Assembly: GCF_900110245.1 (NCBI RefSeq)
Contig: NZ_FOCZ01000007.1
Span: 248,001 to 312,000, forward strand
Direction: 5' to 3'
DNA length: 64,000 nt
Source: Niastella yeongjuensis
Lineage (GTDB): Bacteria > Bacteroidota > Bacteroidia > Chitinophagales > Chitinophagaceae
Shown here: in pieces, positions 8,798 to 16,817 of the stretch
How the letters are laid out: the number at the start of each line of letters is the position of its first letter
How positions within the stretch are numbered: the stretch's first letter is position 1
Made by a program: the position numbers and the translations under genes
The notes under the pieces: model-generated
The model's input: only the letters and a program-made list of their open reading frames with translations
Databases searched by the model: none
Told to the model about the DNA's origin: nothing

Positions 8798-9160
8798 ATG
8801 TCTGAAGAAAAAATGCTTAAAAACCAGGCTTTAATTAAACTGGCTTATGTTGCTTTTAACGCCAGAAATATTGATGCAATACTCGAGGTTATGCACCCGG
8901 AAGTAAAATGGCCAATGGCCTGGGGAGGTGGCTATGCAAATGGGCATGACGAAGTTAGAGATTATTGGGAAAAACAATGGAAAGAGCTTGACCCGCATGT
9001 AACACCGGTTGGTTTTCGTGAAAGAGAGAACGGTACCCTGGAAGTTGAAGTTGCCCAACTGGTTAAAGATTTAGCAGGAAATATACTATTTGATGGAAAG
9101 GTATTCCATGTATATGTGATCAATGATGGTCTTTTGCAAAGGATGGAAATTGAACAATAG
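8798..9160 (+). CDS. SnoaL/NTF2-like protein
   Basis: A 120-residue protein with a cone-shaped NTF2-like fold signature: a helical start (LIKLAYVAFNARNIDAILEV), then MHPEVKWPMAWGGGYANGHDEVRDYWEKQW and a run of beta strands. Family members include polyketide cyclases and small ligand-binding or isomerase proteins; no specific reaction can be read here. The frame is open from 8651, but the residues before Met at 8798 look non-coding, so I place the start there. It ends in a strong hairpin and faces the FKBP gene. Confidence 0.75.
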   Translation: MSEEKMLKNQALIKLAYVAFNARNIDAILEVMHPEVKWPMAWGGGYANGHDEVRDYWEKQWKELDPHVTPVGFRERENGTLEVEVAQLVKDLAGNILFDGKVFHVYVINDGLLQRMEIEQ

Positions 9161-9192
9161 TGGCTTTTTGTTTATAATAAACAAAAAGCCAC
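9160..9192. terminator. Bidirectional hairpin between SnoaL-like and FKBP genes
   Basis: A 15-bp perfect stem: GTGGCTTTTTGTTTA at 9160-9174 pairs with 9178-9192 across a 3-base loop. The arms carry T5 and A5 runs, so it can serve both convergent transcripts. Confidence 0.7.
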
Positions 9193-9237
9193 AGTCCCTG
9201 CGAACCGCGGCTTCTTTTATAACTTATTACGTTTATA

Positions 9238-9672
9238 CTAGCTAATACTAAGCAACTCCACTTCAAATACCAGTGTGCTGTTAGGTCCGATCTGTGCGCT
9301 CACCTGTTGCTCACCGTAACCCAGGTGTGGTGGTATAAAGAAACGCCATTTGCTACCGGCAGGCATCAGTTGCAAACCTTCTGTCCAGCCTTTGATAACC
9401 CGGTTTAAAGGAAAGGTAGCTGGCTGGCCGCGACGTACAGAACTGTCGAACACGGTACCATCGATGAGTGTACCGTGGTAATGACAGGTAACATTGCTGG
9501 TAGCGCCTGGTTTGGCACCGGTACCTTCAGTAATTATTTCGTATTGTAACCCGCTGGGCAGTGCCACAACACCGGGTTTTTGTTTATTGGCTTCCAGAAA
9601 GTCGTTACCGGCTTTCAGATTAGCTTCTGCTTTCTCTTTTTTTTGTTGAAATAAACGATCTGCAATTCCCAT
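9238..9672 (-). CDS. FKBP-type peptidyl-prolyl cis-trans isomerase
   Basis: A 144-residue isomerase. An N-terminal helix (MGIADRLFQQKKEKAEANLK) precedes an FKBP domain at about 40-144, with GTLIDGTVFDSS, VIKGWTEGLQLMPAGSKW and FIPPHLGYGEQ. These cover the strands and the 80s loop of FKBP, which catalyse proline isomerisation during folding. No signal peptide, so cytosolic. The frame extends 14 codons upstream, but Met at 9672 gives the usual family N-terminus. It is a second FKBP in the window besides the lipoprotein at 20320. Confidence 0.88.
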   Translation of the reverse strand: MGIADRLFQQKKEKAEANLKAGNDFLEANKQKPGVVALPSGLQYEIITEGTGAKPGATSNVTCHYHGTLIDGTVFDSSVRRGQPATFPLNRVIKGWTEGLQLMPAGSKWRFFIPPHLGYGEQQVSAQIGPNSTLVFEVELLSIS

Positions 9673-9726
9673 GATACTAAGTTTAATTAGTAAATAATTG
9701 TAGCTGTCAAACACTTAACTGCTGTT

Positions 9727-9802
9727 GCAGGTTTCCTATTTCAGGTTACAAGGACTCTTTTGAACGTATTCCCTGAAACCTGGACCCTGTACCCTGTAAC
9801 TG
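9727..9802. repeat. GTTTCAG/CCTGTAAC repeat pair, inverted
   Basis: CAGGTTTCC and CAGGTTACA words on the left are mirrored by CTGAAACCTGG and CCTGTAACTG words on the right, giving an imperfect inverted repeat that fills the spacer between the FKBP and LutA-like genes. Confidence 0.5.
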
Positions 9803-9807
9803 TATTA

Positions 9808-10533
9808 TTACCAACCGCTGGCCAGCACATCGGCGATGTGCATGGTTTGCAGTCCCATTTCTTTTTTACGCATTACGCCGTCGATGTGCATCAGGCACGA
9901 AAGGTCGGTAGAGATGATACATTCTGCACCGGTGGCTTTGGCGTTGTTGCTTTTTTGATCGGCCATCCCAATGGAAATGGGATCGAATTTAACGGCGAAC
10001 GTGCCGCCAAAACCGCAACAGGTTTCCACGTCGTTCATTTCCACCAGTTCCAGTCCTTTTACATGCGACAACAACTTACGCGGCTCCTCCTTGATCTTGC
10101 ATTCGCGCAAACCGGCGCAGGAGTCGTGGTAAGTGGCCTTTGTATATAAAGTGGCGCCCACCTCTTCCACTTTCAGCACGTTCACCATAAAATCGGTGAA
10201 TTCAAAAGTGCGTGCCTGCAGTTGATTTACGTCCCGCATTTGGGCTGTATTTTCGAAAAGTGTGGTATAATAGTTCCGTACAAAACCCACGCAGGAAGCA
10301 CTGGGTGCTACTACGTAGTCGGTACTGGAGCCACTGAAATCTTTAATGAACTTGGAACATACATCGCGGGAATCGTCCCAGAAACCGGCATTGTAGGCGG
10401 GTTGACCGCAGCAGGTTTGATTGGTATTGTACGTTACGGTGCACCCTGCTTTTTCCAGCACTTTTACCATATTAAAGGCTGTAGTTGGATACAATTGATC
10501 AACGAAGCAGGGTATGAATAATTGAACCTTCAT
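9808..10533 (-). CDS. LutA/YkgE-like (Fe-S)-binding oxidoreductase subunit
   Basis: A 241-residue protein with two cysteine-rich CCG domains. The first has IPCFVDQLYP and CCGQPAYNAG (about 7-50); the second has DSCAGLRE and ETCCGFGG (about 135-175). This is the LutA/YkgE pattern, the subunit of the L-lactate oxidation complex LutABC, which binds an iron-sulfur cofactor and feeds electrons towards the quinone pool. The LutB and LutC partners are not in this window, so the substrate remains open. It is followed on the same strand, from upstream, by ribH with a 20-bp gap. Confidence 0.82.
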   Translation of the reverse strand: MKVQLFIPCFVDQLYPTTAFNMVKVLEKAGCTVTYNTNQTCCGQPAYNAGFWDDSRDVCSKFIKDFSGSSTDYVVAPSASCVGFVRNYYTTLFENTAQMRDVNQLQARTFEFTDFMVNVLKVEEVGATLYTKATYHDSCAGLRECKIKEEPRKLLSHVKGLELVEMNDVETCCGFGGTFAVKFDPISIGMADQKSNNAKATGAECIISTDLSCLMHIDGVMRKKEMGLQTMHIADVLASGW

Positions 10534-10553
10534 GGCAAACCTCCCCTTTCCTG

Positions 10554-11057
10554 TTAATGGTTTTTAAACGATTGCGTCAGTGAGATCATCTTAAGCGCAG
10601 TGATCGCGGCTTCTTCGCCTTTATGGCCATGTTTGCCACCGAGGCGTTCCTGCGCCTGCTGATCGTTATCTACAGTTAACACACCAAAGATAACAGGTAC
10701 GGGTAAGGTGAGGTTCAATTGTGTAACCCCATGGGTTACTCCCTGGCATACATAATCAAAATGCGGCGTGTCGCCACGAAGTACGCAGCCGAGGGCAATG
10801 AAAGCTTGCGGACGGTCATCTTTGTATTTATTCGCGTCCCAATAACTTTTTATACCAAATGGAATTTCAAAGGCGCCGGGAACGGTGACCACTTTTACAT
10901 CCTTTACGCCTTCGCGTTCGAATATAGTTAAACAGCCTTTTTCCAGTTCATCTAAAATAGCAGCGTTCCATTCAGTACGTACTATAACAACACAGGCATT
11001 CGTGTTGTGAATGCCTGCGTCTATCTGTAATAATTTACTATTGCTTACTTCAGCCAT
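10554..11057 (-). CDS. ribH: 6,7-dimethyl-8-ribityllumazine synthase
   Basis: Catalyses the penultimate step of riboflavin synthesis, joining 5-amino-6-ribitylaminouracil with 3,4-dihydroxybutanone phosphate. Visible motifs are GAFEIPFG, the phosphate-binding ALGCVLRGDTPHFDYV with the catalytic His, and GVTHGV followed by PVIFGVLT. The length of 167 residues fits the family. An upstream ATG at 11078 is in frame, but its seven extra residues are encoded by the GTTTCAG repeat array, so I prefer Met at 11057. It lies between the TPR gene and the LutA-like gene on the same strand. Confidence 0.93.
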   Translation of the reverse strand: MAEVSNSKLLQIDAGIHNTNACVVIVRTEWNAAILDELEKGCLTIFEREGVKDVKVVTVPGAFEIPFGIKSYWDANKYKDDRPQAFIALGCVLRGDTPHFDYVCQGVTHGVTQLNLTLPVPVIFGVLTVDNDQQAQERLGGKHGHKGEEAAITALKMISLTQSFKNH

Positions 11058-11058
11058 G

Positions 11059-11141
11059 TCCTTAGTTTCAGGTTTCATGTTTCAGGTTTCAGGGCCAGGG
11101 ATTTATCCCTGTAACTTGTGTCCTGTAACCTGTAACTGCTT
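11059..11141. repeat. GTTTCAG heptamers and CCTGTAAC octamers
   Basis: Three to four GTTTCAG/GTTTCAT heptamers in register at the left, then CCTGTAAC words at the right. The array touches the 5' end of ribH and would encode the first residues if the upstream ATG were used. Confidence 0.6.
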
Positions 11142-11156
11142 TTTCAAAAACAATTC

Positions 11157-11852
11157 CTAATTCAAATCACCTAATTTACCTAAGTACTTATCTACTTCAA
11201 AAGCGCGTTGACTGCTGGGATATTTATCCTTGATCTGGTGCAACAGCTCGATTGCTTCTTTGTTCTTGCCCAGTTCCTGGTTCAGCATAGCTGCGCGGAA
11301 CAGGTATTCGGGTGAATTGATGTCGTCCTTATCGAACAGACTTCCTGCTTTTTTATAATAACCGATGGCTTCTTCTTTTTTTCCAAGTTCAGAATAGGCG
11401 TCACCGAGTAAACCGGTAGCGCGCACTTCCACTTCAACCTGGCTGGTAGAAAAATCTTTCAGGTATTTGATGGCATTGTTGAAATCGCCCATTTGCATAT
11501 AGCAGGAACCAGCATAGAACTGAGCCAGGTTACCGGCTTTTGTACCACTGTGGTTTTTGATAGCTTTCAAAAAGCCGCCATTCTGTCCGTCACCTTCCAG
11601 GGCCAGCTTGAAAGAATCCAGTCTGTAATAGTCTTCCGCTTTCCAGATGGCTTCTGCCGCTTTTGCTTCAGCAGGTGCTTTATAGAATTTGGTATATGCA
11701 AAATAACCGCCTACAATTACCACCAGGCCAGCCAATGCGTAGGTAATCACTTTATTGTTCTTACCCCAGAAATCGCGGGCCGAATCCACCACTCTTTCTT
11801 CGGTTGATCTTTCTACTGGTTGTTCAGGCACTTGTTTTACTTCAGTAGCCAT
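11157..11852 (-). CDS. Membrane-anchored tetratricopeptide repeat protein
   Basis: A 231-residue protein with a charged cytosolic N-terminus, one membrane segment (about 36-54, ITYALAGLVVIVGGYFAY) and tetratricopeptide repeats from about 95 to 220 (FYAGSCYMQMGDFNNAIKYL, GDAYSELGKKEEAIGYYKKA, AAMLNQELGKNKEAIELL). The layout resembles YfgM/BamD-like periplasmic scaffolds that hold protein partners at the inner membrane. It lies between pdhA and ribH on the same strand. The partner cannot be read from the sequence. Confidence 0.82.
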   Translation of the reverse strand: MATEVKQVPEQPVERSTEERVVDSARDFWGKNNKVITYALAGLVVIVGGYFAYTKFYKAPAEAKAAEAIWKAEDYYRLDSFKLALEGDGQNGGFLKAIKNHSGTKAGNLAQFYAGSCYMQMGDFNNAIKYLKDFSTSQVEVEVRATGLLGDAYSELGKKEEAIGYYKKAGSLFDKDDINSPEYLFRAAMLNQELGKNKEAIELLHQIKDKYPSSQRAFEVDKYLGKLGDLN

Positions 11853-11907
11853 GAATTATTCATGTTTTAATTGACAATGTTGTTTACTTAGGGAAAAGCA
11901 GGTTATG

Positions 11908-12903
11908 TTAATCAACAATGAACGGATAATTTGGCGTCAGCACGATGTCTTTCAGCACTTCATCCTCTGTTGGGAAAGGTGACTCTTCTGCGAATTTCAC
12001 CGCAGCAGCTACCTTATCATTTACCCGTTTGTCGATTGCAGCAATCTCGTCTTTTGTAGCGTATTTATTCTTGGTGATGGTATTCAACACCAATTGAATA
12101 GGATCACGTTGTTTGTATTCTTCCACCTCTTCTTTAGTACGGTATTTCTGAGGGTCAGAAATTGAGTGACCTTTATAACGATACGTTTTAATTTCCAGTA
12201 ATGTTGGTCCACCGCCTTCACGGGCTCTTTTTACGGCACGTGACATGGCATCGTGAACGGCTTCAGCGCTCATACCATCCACTGAATCAGCAGGCATTTC
12301 ATACGCATCGGCCAGTTTGAAAATATCGTGTACGTTACTGGTACGTTCTACTGAAGTACCCATCGCGTAGTTGTTGTTTTCGCAAATGAATATGGCTGGT
12401 AATTTCCAGGTCATGGCCATATTGAATGTTTCGTGCAAAATACCCTGGCGGGCTGCGCCATCGCCAAAGAAAGTTACAGAAACGTTATCGGTTCCTTTAT
12501 ATTTTTCTGCAAAGGCCAATCCGGCTCCGGTGCCTATCTGGGCACCTACGATACCATGACCGCCAAAGAAATACTCTTTTTTACCAAAGAAGTGCATACT
12601 TCCACCTTTTCCTTTGGCCACACCTGTTGCTTTACCATACAATTCAGCCATACAACCATCAGGGCTCATCCCTTTTGCCAATGCCAGACCGTGGTCGCGG
12701 TAAGCAGTTACAAATGGATCTTCCTGGCGGGTAGCGGTCATTACACCCGCAGCAATTGCTTCCTGCCCAACATAGGCGTGGAAAAAGCCGCGGATCTTAC
12801 CTTCCATTTTATATTTTTCTTCGGCTGCCAGTTCAAATTGACGGATCAGGAGCATTAACTCGTACCAATACAAATACGTTTCTTTGGAGAATTTCGAAGC
12901 CAC
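11908..12903 (-). CDS. pdhA: Pyruvate dehydrogenase E1 component, alpha subunit
   Basis: Thiamine-diphosphate enzyme that decarboxylates pyruvate in the pyruvate dehydrogenase complex. The protein starts in the family manner with SKFSKETYLYWYEL and carries GGSMHFFG, the GDGAARQG...ENNNYAMGT thiamine-diphosphate and magnesium motif, and the phosphorylation-loop-like YRYKGHSISDP. The beta subunit (pdhB) is not in this window. An in-frame ATG at 12951 would add 16 residues, but it lies inside a palindromic element, so I choose the GTG at 12903, which aligns with the usual start. This choice is an inference. Confidence 0.9.
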   Translation of the reverse strand: MASKFSKETYLYWYELMLLIRQFELAAEEKYKMEGKIRGFFHAYVGQEAIAAGVMTATRQEDPFVTAYRDHGLALAKGMSPDGCMAELYGKATGVAKGKGGSMHFFGKKEYFFGGHGIVGAQIGTGAGLAFAEKYKGTDNVSVTFFGDGAARQGILHETFNMAMTWKLPAIFICENNNYAMGTSVERTSNVHDIFKLADAYEMPADSVDGMSAEAVHDAMSRAVKRAREGGGPTLLEIKTYRYKGHSISDPQKYRTKEEVEEYKQRDPIQLVLNTITKNKYATKDEIAAIDKRVNDKVAAAVKFAEESPFPTEDEVLKDIVLTPNYPFIVD

Positions 12904-12926
12904 TTTATAAAAATTTGAGGTTTTAA

Positions 12927-12975
12927 CCCCGCCGAGTCCTCCCGATTTCATCGGGACTGGCTGGCTAAGGCGGGG
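12927..12975. repeat. Palindromic element (CCCCGCC ... TCCCGAT/ATCGGGA ... GGCGGGG)
   Basis: Nested arms: CCCCGCC at 12927-12933 with GGCGGGG at 12969-12975, and TCCCGAT at 12940-12946 with ATCGGGA at 12950-12956. It lies just upstream of pdhA. The TCCCGAT core also occurs inside the CCA-enzyme gene at 51576-51597. Confidence 0.6.
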
Positions 12976-13120
12976 GCAAAGATAGGGTAAGTAAGGGAAT
13001 TATGGAATGGGGATTAACATTTTTAGCCCTAATAGATGGTTTGATAGCCAGTTGATTGGGTGAAAAACTTATCAATTACCTGTATAAAGGACATATTTCC
13101 GGTAATTATGGCAGATTTTT

Positions 13121-13412
13121 AGTTCGAAGTTTGAAGTTTTTTAGTTTAAGGTTGAAAGTTGGAAGTTGAAGGTTTAAAGTTGAAAGTTGAAAGTTCGGGG
13201 TTCCGGGTTCTAAGTTCCGGTTATTGGGTTCGTAGGTTATTAGGTTCGTAAGTTATTAGATTCTATGTTTTGAAGGATGGTTTCCGGTCCAGGGAGCCGG
13301 CCGGACTCAGAACTTAATAACCCAATAACGGAATAACCCAATAACATAAGAACCTATTAACTTTCAACTTAAAACTTTAAACTTTCAACTTTAAACCCGG
13401 AACTCTGAACTT
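13121..13412. repeat. Large inverted array of 7-bp and 8-bp repeats upstream of recF
   Basis: The left half holds TTGAAAG-type heptamers in register (from about 13146), passing into GTTATTAG/GTTCGTAG octamers at 13219-13262. After a GC-rich centre (13270-13305) the right half repeats the same words in reverse complement: AATAACCC octamers, then TTTCAAC/TTTAAAC heptamers to 13412. The whole can fold into one imperfect hairpin of about 290 bases. It occupies most of the pdhA-recF divergent spacer, so it may carry or modulate promoters of either gene. Confidence 0.75.
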
Positions 13413-13440
13413 ACCAAACAGTAGCTATCTTGCAGCCGAA

Positions 13441-14523
13441 ATGTTATCGCTCAACAACATATCCCTCACCCAATTCAAAAACTATCAACACCAGCAATTC
13501 CCGTTTACAGAACGGATAGTTGGCATTTGTGGCCCCAATGGCGTAGGCAAAACCAACCTGCTCGATGCCATTTATTACTGCTGTTTTACCAAGAGCTATT
13601 TTACCCGCAGCGATAGCCAGAATATGTTGCACGGTGCGGCCGGTTTTCGCATTGAAGGCCATTTCTCCCTCCAGCACGATCCCTTAAAAGTAGTCTGCAT
13701 TTTACGCGAAACCGGTAAGAAGGAATTTTCGGTGAATGATGAACCTTACGAAAAGCTGTCTACTCATATAGGCAAACTTCCTTGTGTGATCATTGCGCCG
13801 GACGATGTGCAGATCATTACCGGCGGCAGCGAAGAACGCCGCCGCATGCTCGATGCCTTGCTTTGCCAGCTCGATGCCCACTACCTGCAACAGTTGATGG
13901 ATTATAATAAAGTATTGCAGCAACGCAATGGCTTTTTAAAATCGATGGCCGAAAAAAGAATGAGCGATTACAGCCTGTTGGATGTGTATGATGAACAGCT
14001 GGCCCGTTATGGCACTTTTATTTATCAGAAAAGAAATCAGTTCCTGCAGGCGTTTCTGCCCCGGGTCTCGGAGTTTTATACGCAGATCGCCGGACAGTCA
14101 GAACCGCTGACCCTCACCTACGAAAGCCAGCTGCACGATTGTTCCTTTCCGCAATTGTTACAACGCTTTCGCCAGAAGGATTGCATCGTTCAGCGCACCA
14201 CCGGCGGTATTCACCGCGACGACATCAATACCCAGCTCAATAACCAGCCGTTTAAATCCCTGGCCTCCCAGGGACAGCGCAAAAGCCTGTTGTTTGCCAT
14301 GAAACTGGCTGAATTCGATACCCTGAAACAGGCCAAACAATTTCCTCCCCTGTTGCTGCTCGATGATGTGTTCGAAAAACTCGATGCCGACCGGATGCAC
14401 AACCTGCTCGATCATGTTTGTATGAAAAACGCCGGTCAGGTTTTTATCACCGATACACACCCGGAACGTATTAAGCTGCATTTTTCCAATTTGGGGATCC
14501 CGTTTCAATTAATTGAATTGTGA
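13441..14523 (+). CDS. recF: DNA replication and repair protein RecF
   Basis: A 360-residue SMC-like ATPase that loads RecA with RecO and RecR at single-strand gaps. It shows Walker A GPNGVGKTNLLDAIYY at about 30-46, the ABC-type signature SQGQRKSLLFAMKLAE near 280 and Walker B PPLLLLDDVFEKLD near 305, with a D-loop ITDTH at the end. The length matches the family. The gene is followed 76 bp later by a DUF721 gene, a common pairing in Bacteroidota. Confidence 0.95.
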   Translation: MLSLNNISLTQFKNYQHQQFPFTERIVGICGPNGVGKTNLLDAIYYCCFTKSYFTRSDSQNMLHGAAGFRIEGHFSLQHDPLKVVCILRETGKKEFSVNDEPYEKLSTHIGKLPCVIIAPDDVQIITGGSEERRRMLDALLCQLDAHYLQQLMDYNKVLQQRNGFLKSMAEKRMSDYSLLDVYDEQLARYGTFIYQKRNQFLQAFLPRVSEFYTQIAGQSEPLTLTYESQLHDCSFPQLLQRFRQKDCIVQRTTGGIHRDDINTQLNNQPFKSLASQGQRKSLLFAMKLAEFDTLKQAKQFPPLLLLDDVFEKLDADRMHNLLDHVCMKNAGQVFITDTHPERIKLHFSNLGIPFQLIEL

Positions 14524-14532
14524 TTCCTGTAT

Positions 14533-14580
14533 TTCTTACCTCCTACTTCATACATCTTACCTCTTTCTTCATACCTTCAC
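14533..14580. repeat. CTTACCTC/TTCATAC repeat words
   Basis: Repeated TTACCTC and TTCATAC words fill the short gap between recF and the DUF721 gene. The same words form the array at 23065-23107. Confidence 0.4.
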
Positions 14581-14599
14581 GCGAGAAACCGCATAAAGA

Positions 14600-14881
14600 A
14601 TGGGCGAATATTCACTCGGCGACGCGCTAAAATACTTCCTCAACCACAGCAAGTTGAAAGGTTACATACAGGCATTACAGATAGAAGATGTGTGGGAACA
14701 GATCATGGGTAAAACCATTGCCAAATACACCGAGAAAATACAGATCCAGGGTAAAACATTATTCATCACCACCAGCATGGCCCCGCTGAAACAGGAACTC
14801 CTGTATCAAAAAGATAATATCATTAAACGGGTGAATGAGACCCTGGGCGAAAATACCATCAACAACGTAGTTATTCAATAA
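14600..14881 (+). CDS. DUF721 (DciA-like) protein
   Basis: A 93-residue protein with the DUF721 pattern: a helical start (MGEYSLGDALKYFLNHSKL), VWEQIMGKTIAKYTEKI and the LFITTSMAPLKQELLYQKDNIIKRVNE segment. The family includes DciA, which helps load the replicative helicase DnaB in bacteria lacking DnaC. Position beside recF fits a role in DNA replication. No catalytic residues are expected. Confidence 0.82.
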   Translation: MGEYSLGDALKYFLNHSKLKGYIQALQIEDVWEQIMGKTIAKYTEKIQIQGKTLFITTSMAPLKQELLYQKDNIIKRVNETLGENTINNVVIQ

Positions 14882-14935
14882 ACAGCTGGCTGCCGCTTAA
14901 CTAATTTATAATTGGCCGTAAAAAGCAAAAAGAAC

Positions 14936-15061
14936 ATGGGCACCCAGATACTGGCCCTGCAAAGCACCATCAGTCGCACCATAGAGATAGACCTTAATGA
15001 AATGCTGGGTGTAGAAAATATTCCCGCAGCCCGCACGCCAAACCATTTTATTCAAATGTAA
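14936..15061 (+). CDS. Small hypothetical protein (41 residues)
   Basis: An ATG at 14936 opens a 41-codon frame starting MGTQILALQS and ending HFIQM; a TTG at 14912 would make it 49 residues. It is mostly polar with one amphipathic helix. It lies between the DUF721 and carbonic anhydrase genes on the same strand, 10 bp before the latter. I do not recognise it; codon use looks like that of the neighbours, which is the only support. Confidence 0.35.
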   Translation: MGTQILALQSTISRTIEIDLNEMLGVENIPAARTPNHFIQM

Positions 15062-15071
15062 ATTATTGCAC

Positions 15072-15710
15072 ATGCTCTCTTACGATCAGATTTTTGAAAA
15101 CAACCGCCAGTGGGTTAGTCAGCAACAGGAAAAAGATGCCAGCTTTTTGGAAAAACTGGCTGCCGGCCAATCGCCCGAATACCTGTACATTGGTTGCAGC
15201 GACAGCCGCGTAACTGCTGAAGAGATCATGGGCGCCGGGCCCGGACAGGTATTTGTACACCGCAATATTGCCAACATAGTAAACAACATCGACCTGAATG
15301 TAATGTCGGTACTGAACTATGCCGTGCGGCACCTGGAGGTAAAACACATTATTGTATGCGGCCATTACAATTGTGGCGGCGTGAAAGCTGCCATGCAGCC
15401 GGTTGACCTGGGGATCCTGAACCCCTGGCTGCGTAACATCAGGGACGTATACCGTTTACACGAACAGGAGTTAGACAGCATTGAAGACGATACCCTGCGT
15501 TACAACCGCCTGGTAGAACTGAACGTGGTTGAACAGGCTACCAACGTTATCAAAACCGCTGCCGTGCAATTGATGTATGAAGAAAAAGGGTTTCCTATTG
15601 TACACGGCTGGGTGTTCGATCTGCACAATGGGATGCTGAAGGACCTGAAAATAGACTTTGAAGGTATATTGAAGAAAATAGAGAAAATCTATAATCTTAC
15701 AGGTAAATAA
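15072..15710 (+). CDS. Beta-class carbonic anhydrase
   Basis: Interconverts carbon dioxide and bicarbonate. The zinc site is complete: Cys42 and the Asp44-Arg46 pair in CSDSRVTAEE, then His98 and Cys101 in GHYNCGG. The start MLSYDQIFENN is typical of the family; an alternative ATG lies six bases upstream at 15066. Length is 212 residues. The base after its stop codon starts an octamer array that runs to the stop of the opposing SMP-30 gene. Confidence 0.93.
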   Translation: MLSYDQIFENNRQWVSQQQEKDASFLEKLAAGQSPEYLYIGCSDSRVTAEEIMGAGPGQVFVHRNIANIVNNIDLNVMSVLNYAVRHLEVKHIIVCGHYNCGGVKAAMQPVDLGILNPWLRNIRDVYRLHEQELDSIEDDTLRYNRLVELNVVEQATNVIKTAAVQLMYEEKGFPIVHGWVFDLHNGMLKDLKIDFEGILKKIEKIYNLTGK

Positions 15711-15782
15711 GTTAACCAGTTGACCAGTTAACCAGTTTACGAGTTAACTGGTCAACTGGTTAACTCGTAAACTGATCAACGC
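15711..15782. repeat. Nine tandem octamers (GTTAACCA class), inverted halves
   Basis: The 72-bp gap between two convergent stop codons is exactly nine 8-bp units, beginning GTTAACCA GTTGACCA. The second half is the reverse complement style (GTTAACTG, GTCAACTG, GTAAACTG). CAGTTTACGAGTTAAC occurs in both orientations, so the array can form a hairpin and may end both transcripts. Confidence 0.8.
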
Positions 15783-16685
15783 TCATCTATTTCCCGCGAT
15801 ATCAGTCCTGAATTTCTCAATACATTTTCTATCCTGCAGGGTAACAAAACAGGTTCTGCCGTCTTTACCGCCAAAGGTGATATTACTTACATCTTTACCC
15901 TTCAGTTCTACCTCCTGTATTTGCCGGCCATCGGCGTTGAAGATGGCGATGGTACCTTTGCCATAGCGGGAGATGTATAAGTTGCCTTTGTTGTCGCACT
16001 TCATACCATCCATACCGAAATCAGAAAAGGTGGTAAAAGTTTTTTCACCGGTGATATCGCCTTTACTATCCAGTTGATAAGCTATTACTTTGCGTTGAAT
16101 ACTTTCATTTACGTACAGCGTTTTTTCATCGGGGCTCAGGCAAATTCCGTTGGCTGTACCCACGTTTTCTTTCAGCAATACGGCTTTTTTATCAGTGCCT
16201 ATTTTCCAGATCTGTCCGTTTTGTTTTTGCCAGTTGGGGTCAGAAGCATAAACCACTCCTTTTTTGCTGATGCAAAGATCATTCGGCTGGTTAAAGCGGT
16301 CTTCATGACAATAAACGCTTACTGCTTTGGTGGCAGGATCCACTTCCAGAATATTGTGTTCAACAAAATCGGCTACCAGCATGTGTCCGTCTGCTGTAAA
16401 ACGAATGCTGTTGCCAACGCTTTTACCGGGCAGGGTTAAAAACAATTCAACTTTGCCATCGGGTTGAACCAGTCCAATAGTGCCGTCCTGTTGGTAATTC
16501 ACCACAAACAAACGGGCGTCTTTGTCAACTGCCGGTCCTTCACAATTCTTGGTAAATAAATTCTCTGCGGTATGGTCATACGCCCGGAACAGCGATTTGT
16601 CAAACTCCTTTTGGGGACTGTGTTTTCTATGACAGGCAATAGTCATTACAATAGCAGCACTCGTTATAATTAGTTTATTCTTCAT
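15783..16685 (-). CDS. SMP-30/gluconolactonase family lipoprotein
   Basis: A 300-residue six-bladed propeller protein. The N-terminus MKNKLIITSAAIVMTIAC is a lipoprotein signal peptide with the lipid-bearing Cys18. Blade motifs include NSIRFTADGHMLVADF, QPNDLCISKKGVVYASD, TANGICLSPDEKTLYVNE and DGMKCDNKGNLYISRYG, which hold the metal-binding Glu, Asn and Asp residues of lactonases. It probably hydrolyses a sugar lactone in the periplasm; the substrate is unknown. It is flanked by repeat arrays on both sides. Confidence 0.85.
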   Translation of the reverse strand: MKNKLIITSAAIVMTIACHRKHSPQKEFDKSLFRAYDHTAENLFTKNCEGPAVDKDARLFVVNYQQDGTIGLVQPDGKVELFLTLPGKSVGNSIRFTADGHMLVADFVEHNILEVDPATKAVSVYCHEDRFNQPNDLCISKKGVVYASDPNWQKQNGQIWKIGTDKKAVLLKENVGTANGICLSPDEKTLYVNESIQRKVIAYQLDSKGDITGEKTFTTFSDFGMDGMKCDNKGNLYISRYGKGTIAIFNADGRQIQEVELKGKDVSNITFGGKDGRTCFVTLQDRKCIEKFRTDIAGNR

Positions 16686-16702
16686 TTTATAAGTTTCGTG
16701 TT

Positions 16703-16810
16703 GGTTGCCGGTTACCAGTTTCCGGTTACCGGGTCTTGAACGCTCAGATCGCCGTCAATTAGTCGAACATTACGAATTGGGGCCTGGAAACCGGTACCCG
16801 GCGACTGGTA
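16703..16810. repeat. GGTTACC/GTTTCCG repeat, inverted
   Basis: GGTTACCAGTTTCCGGTTAC at the left is answered by CTGGAAACCGGTACC and GACTGGTAACC at the right, an imperfect inverted repeat across about 100 bp between the SMP-30 start and the permease stop. Confidence 0.55.
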
Positions 16811-16817
16811 ACCTGTT

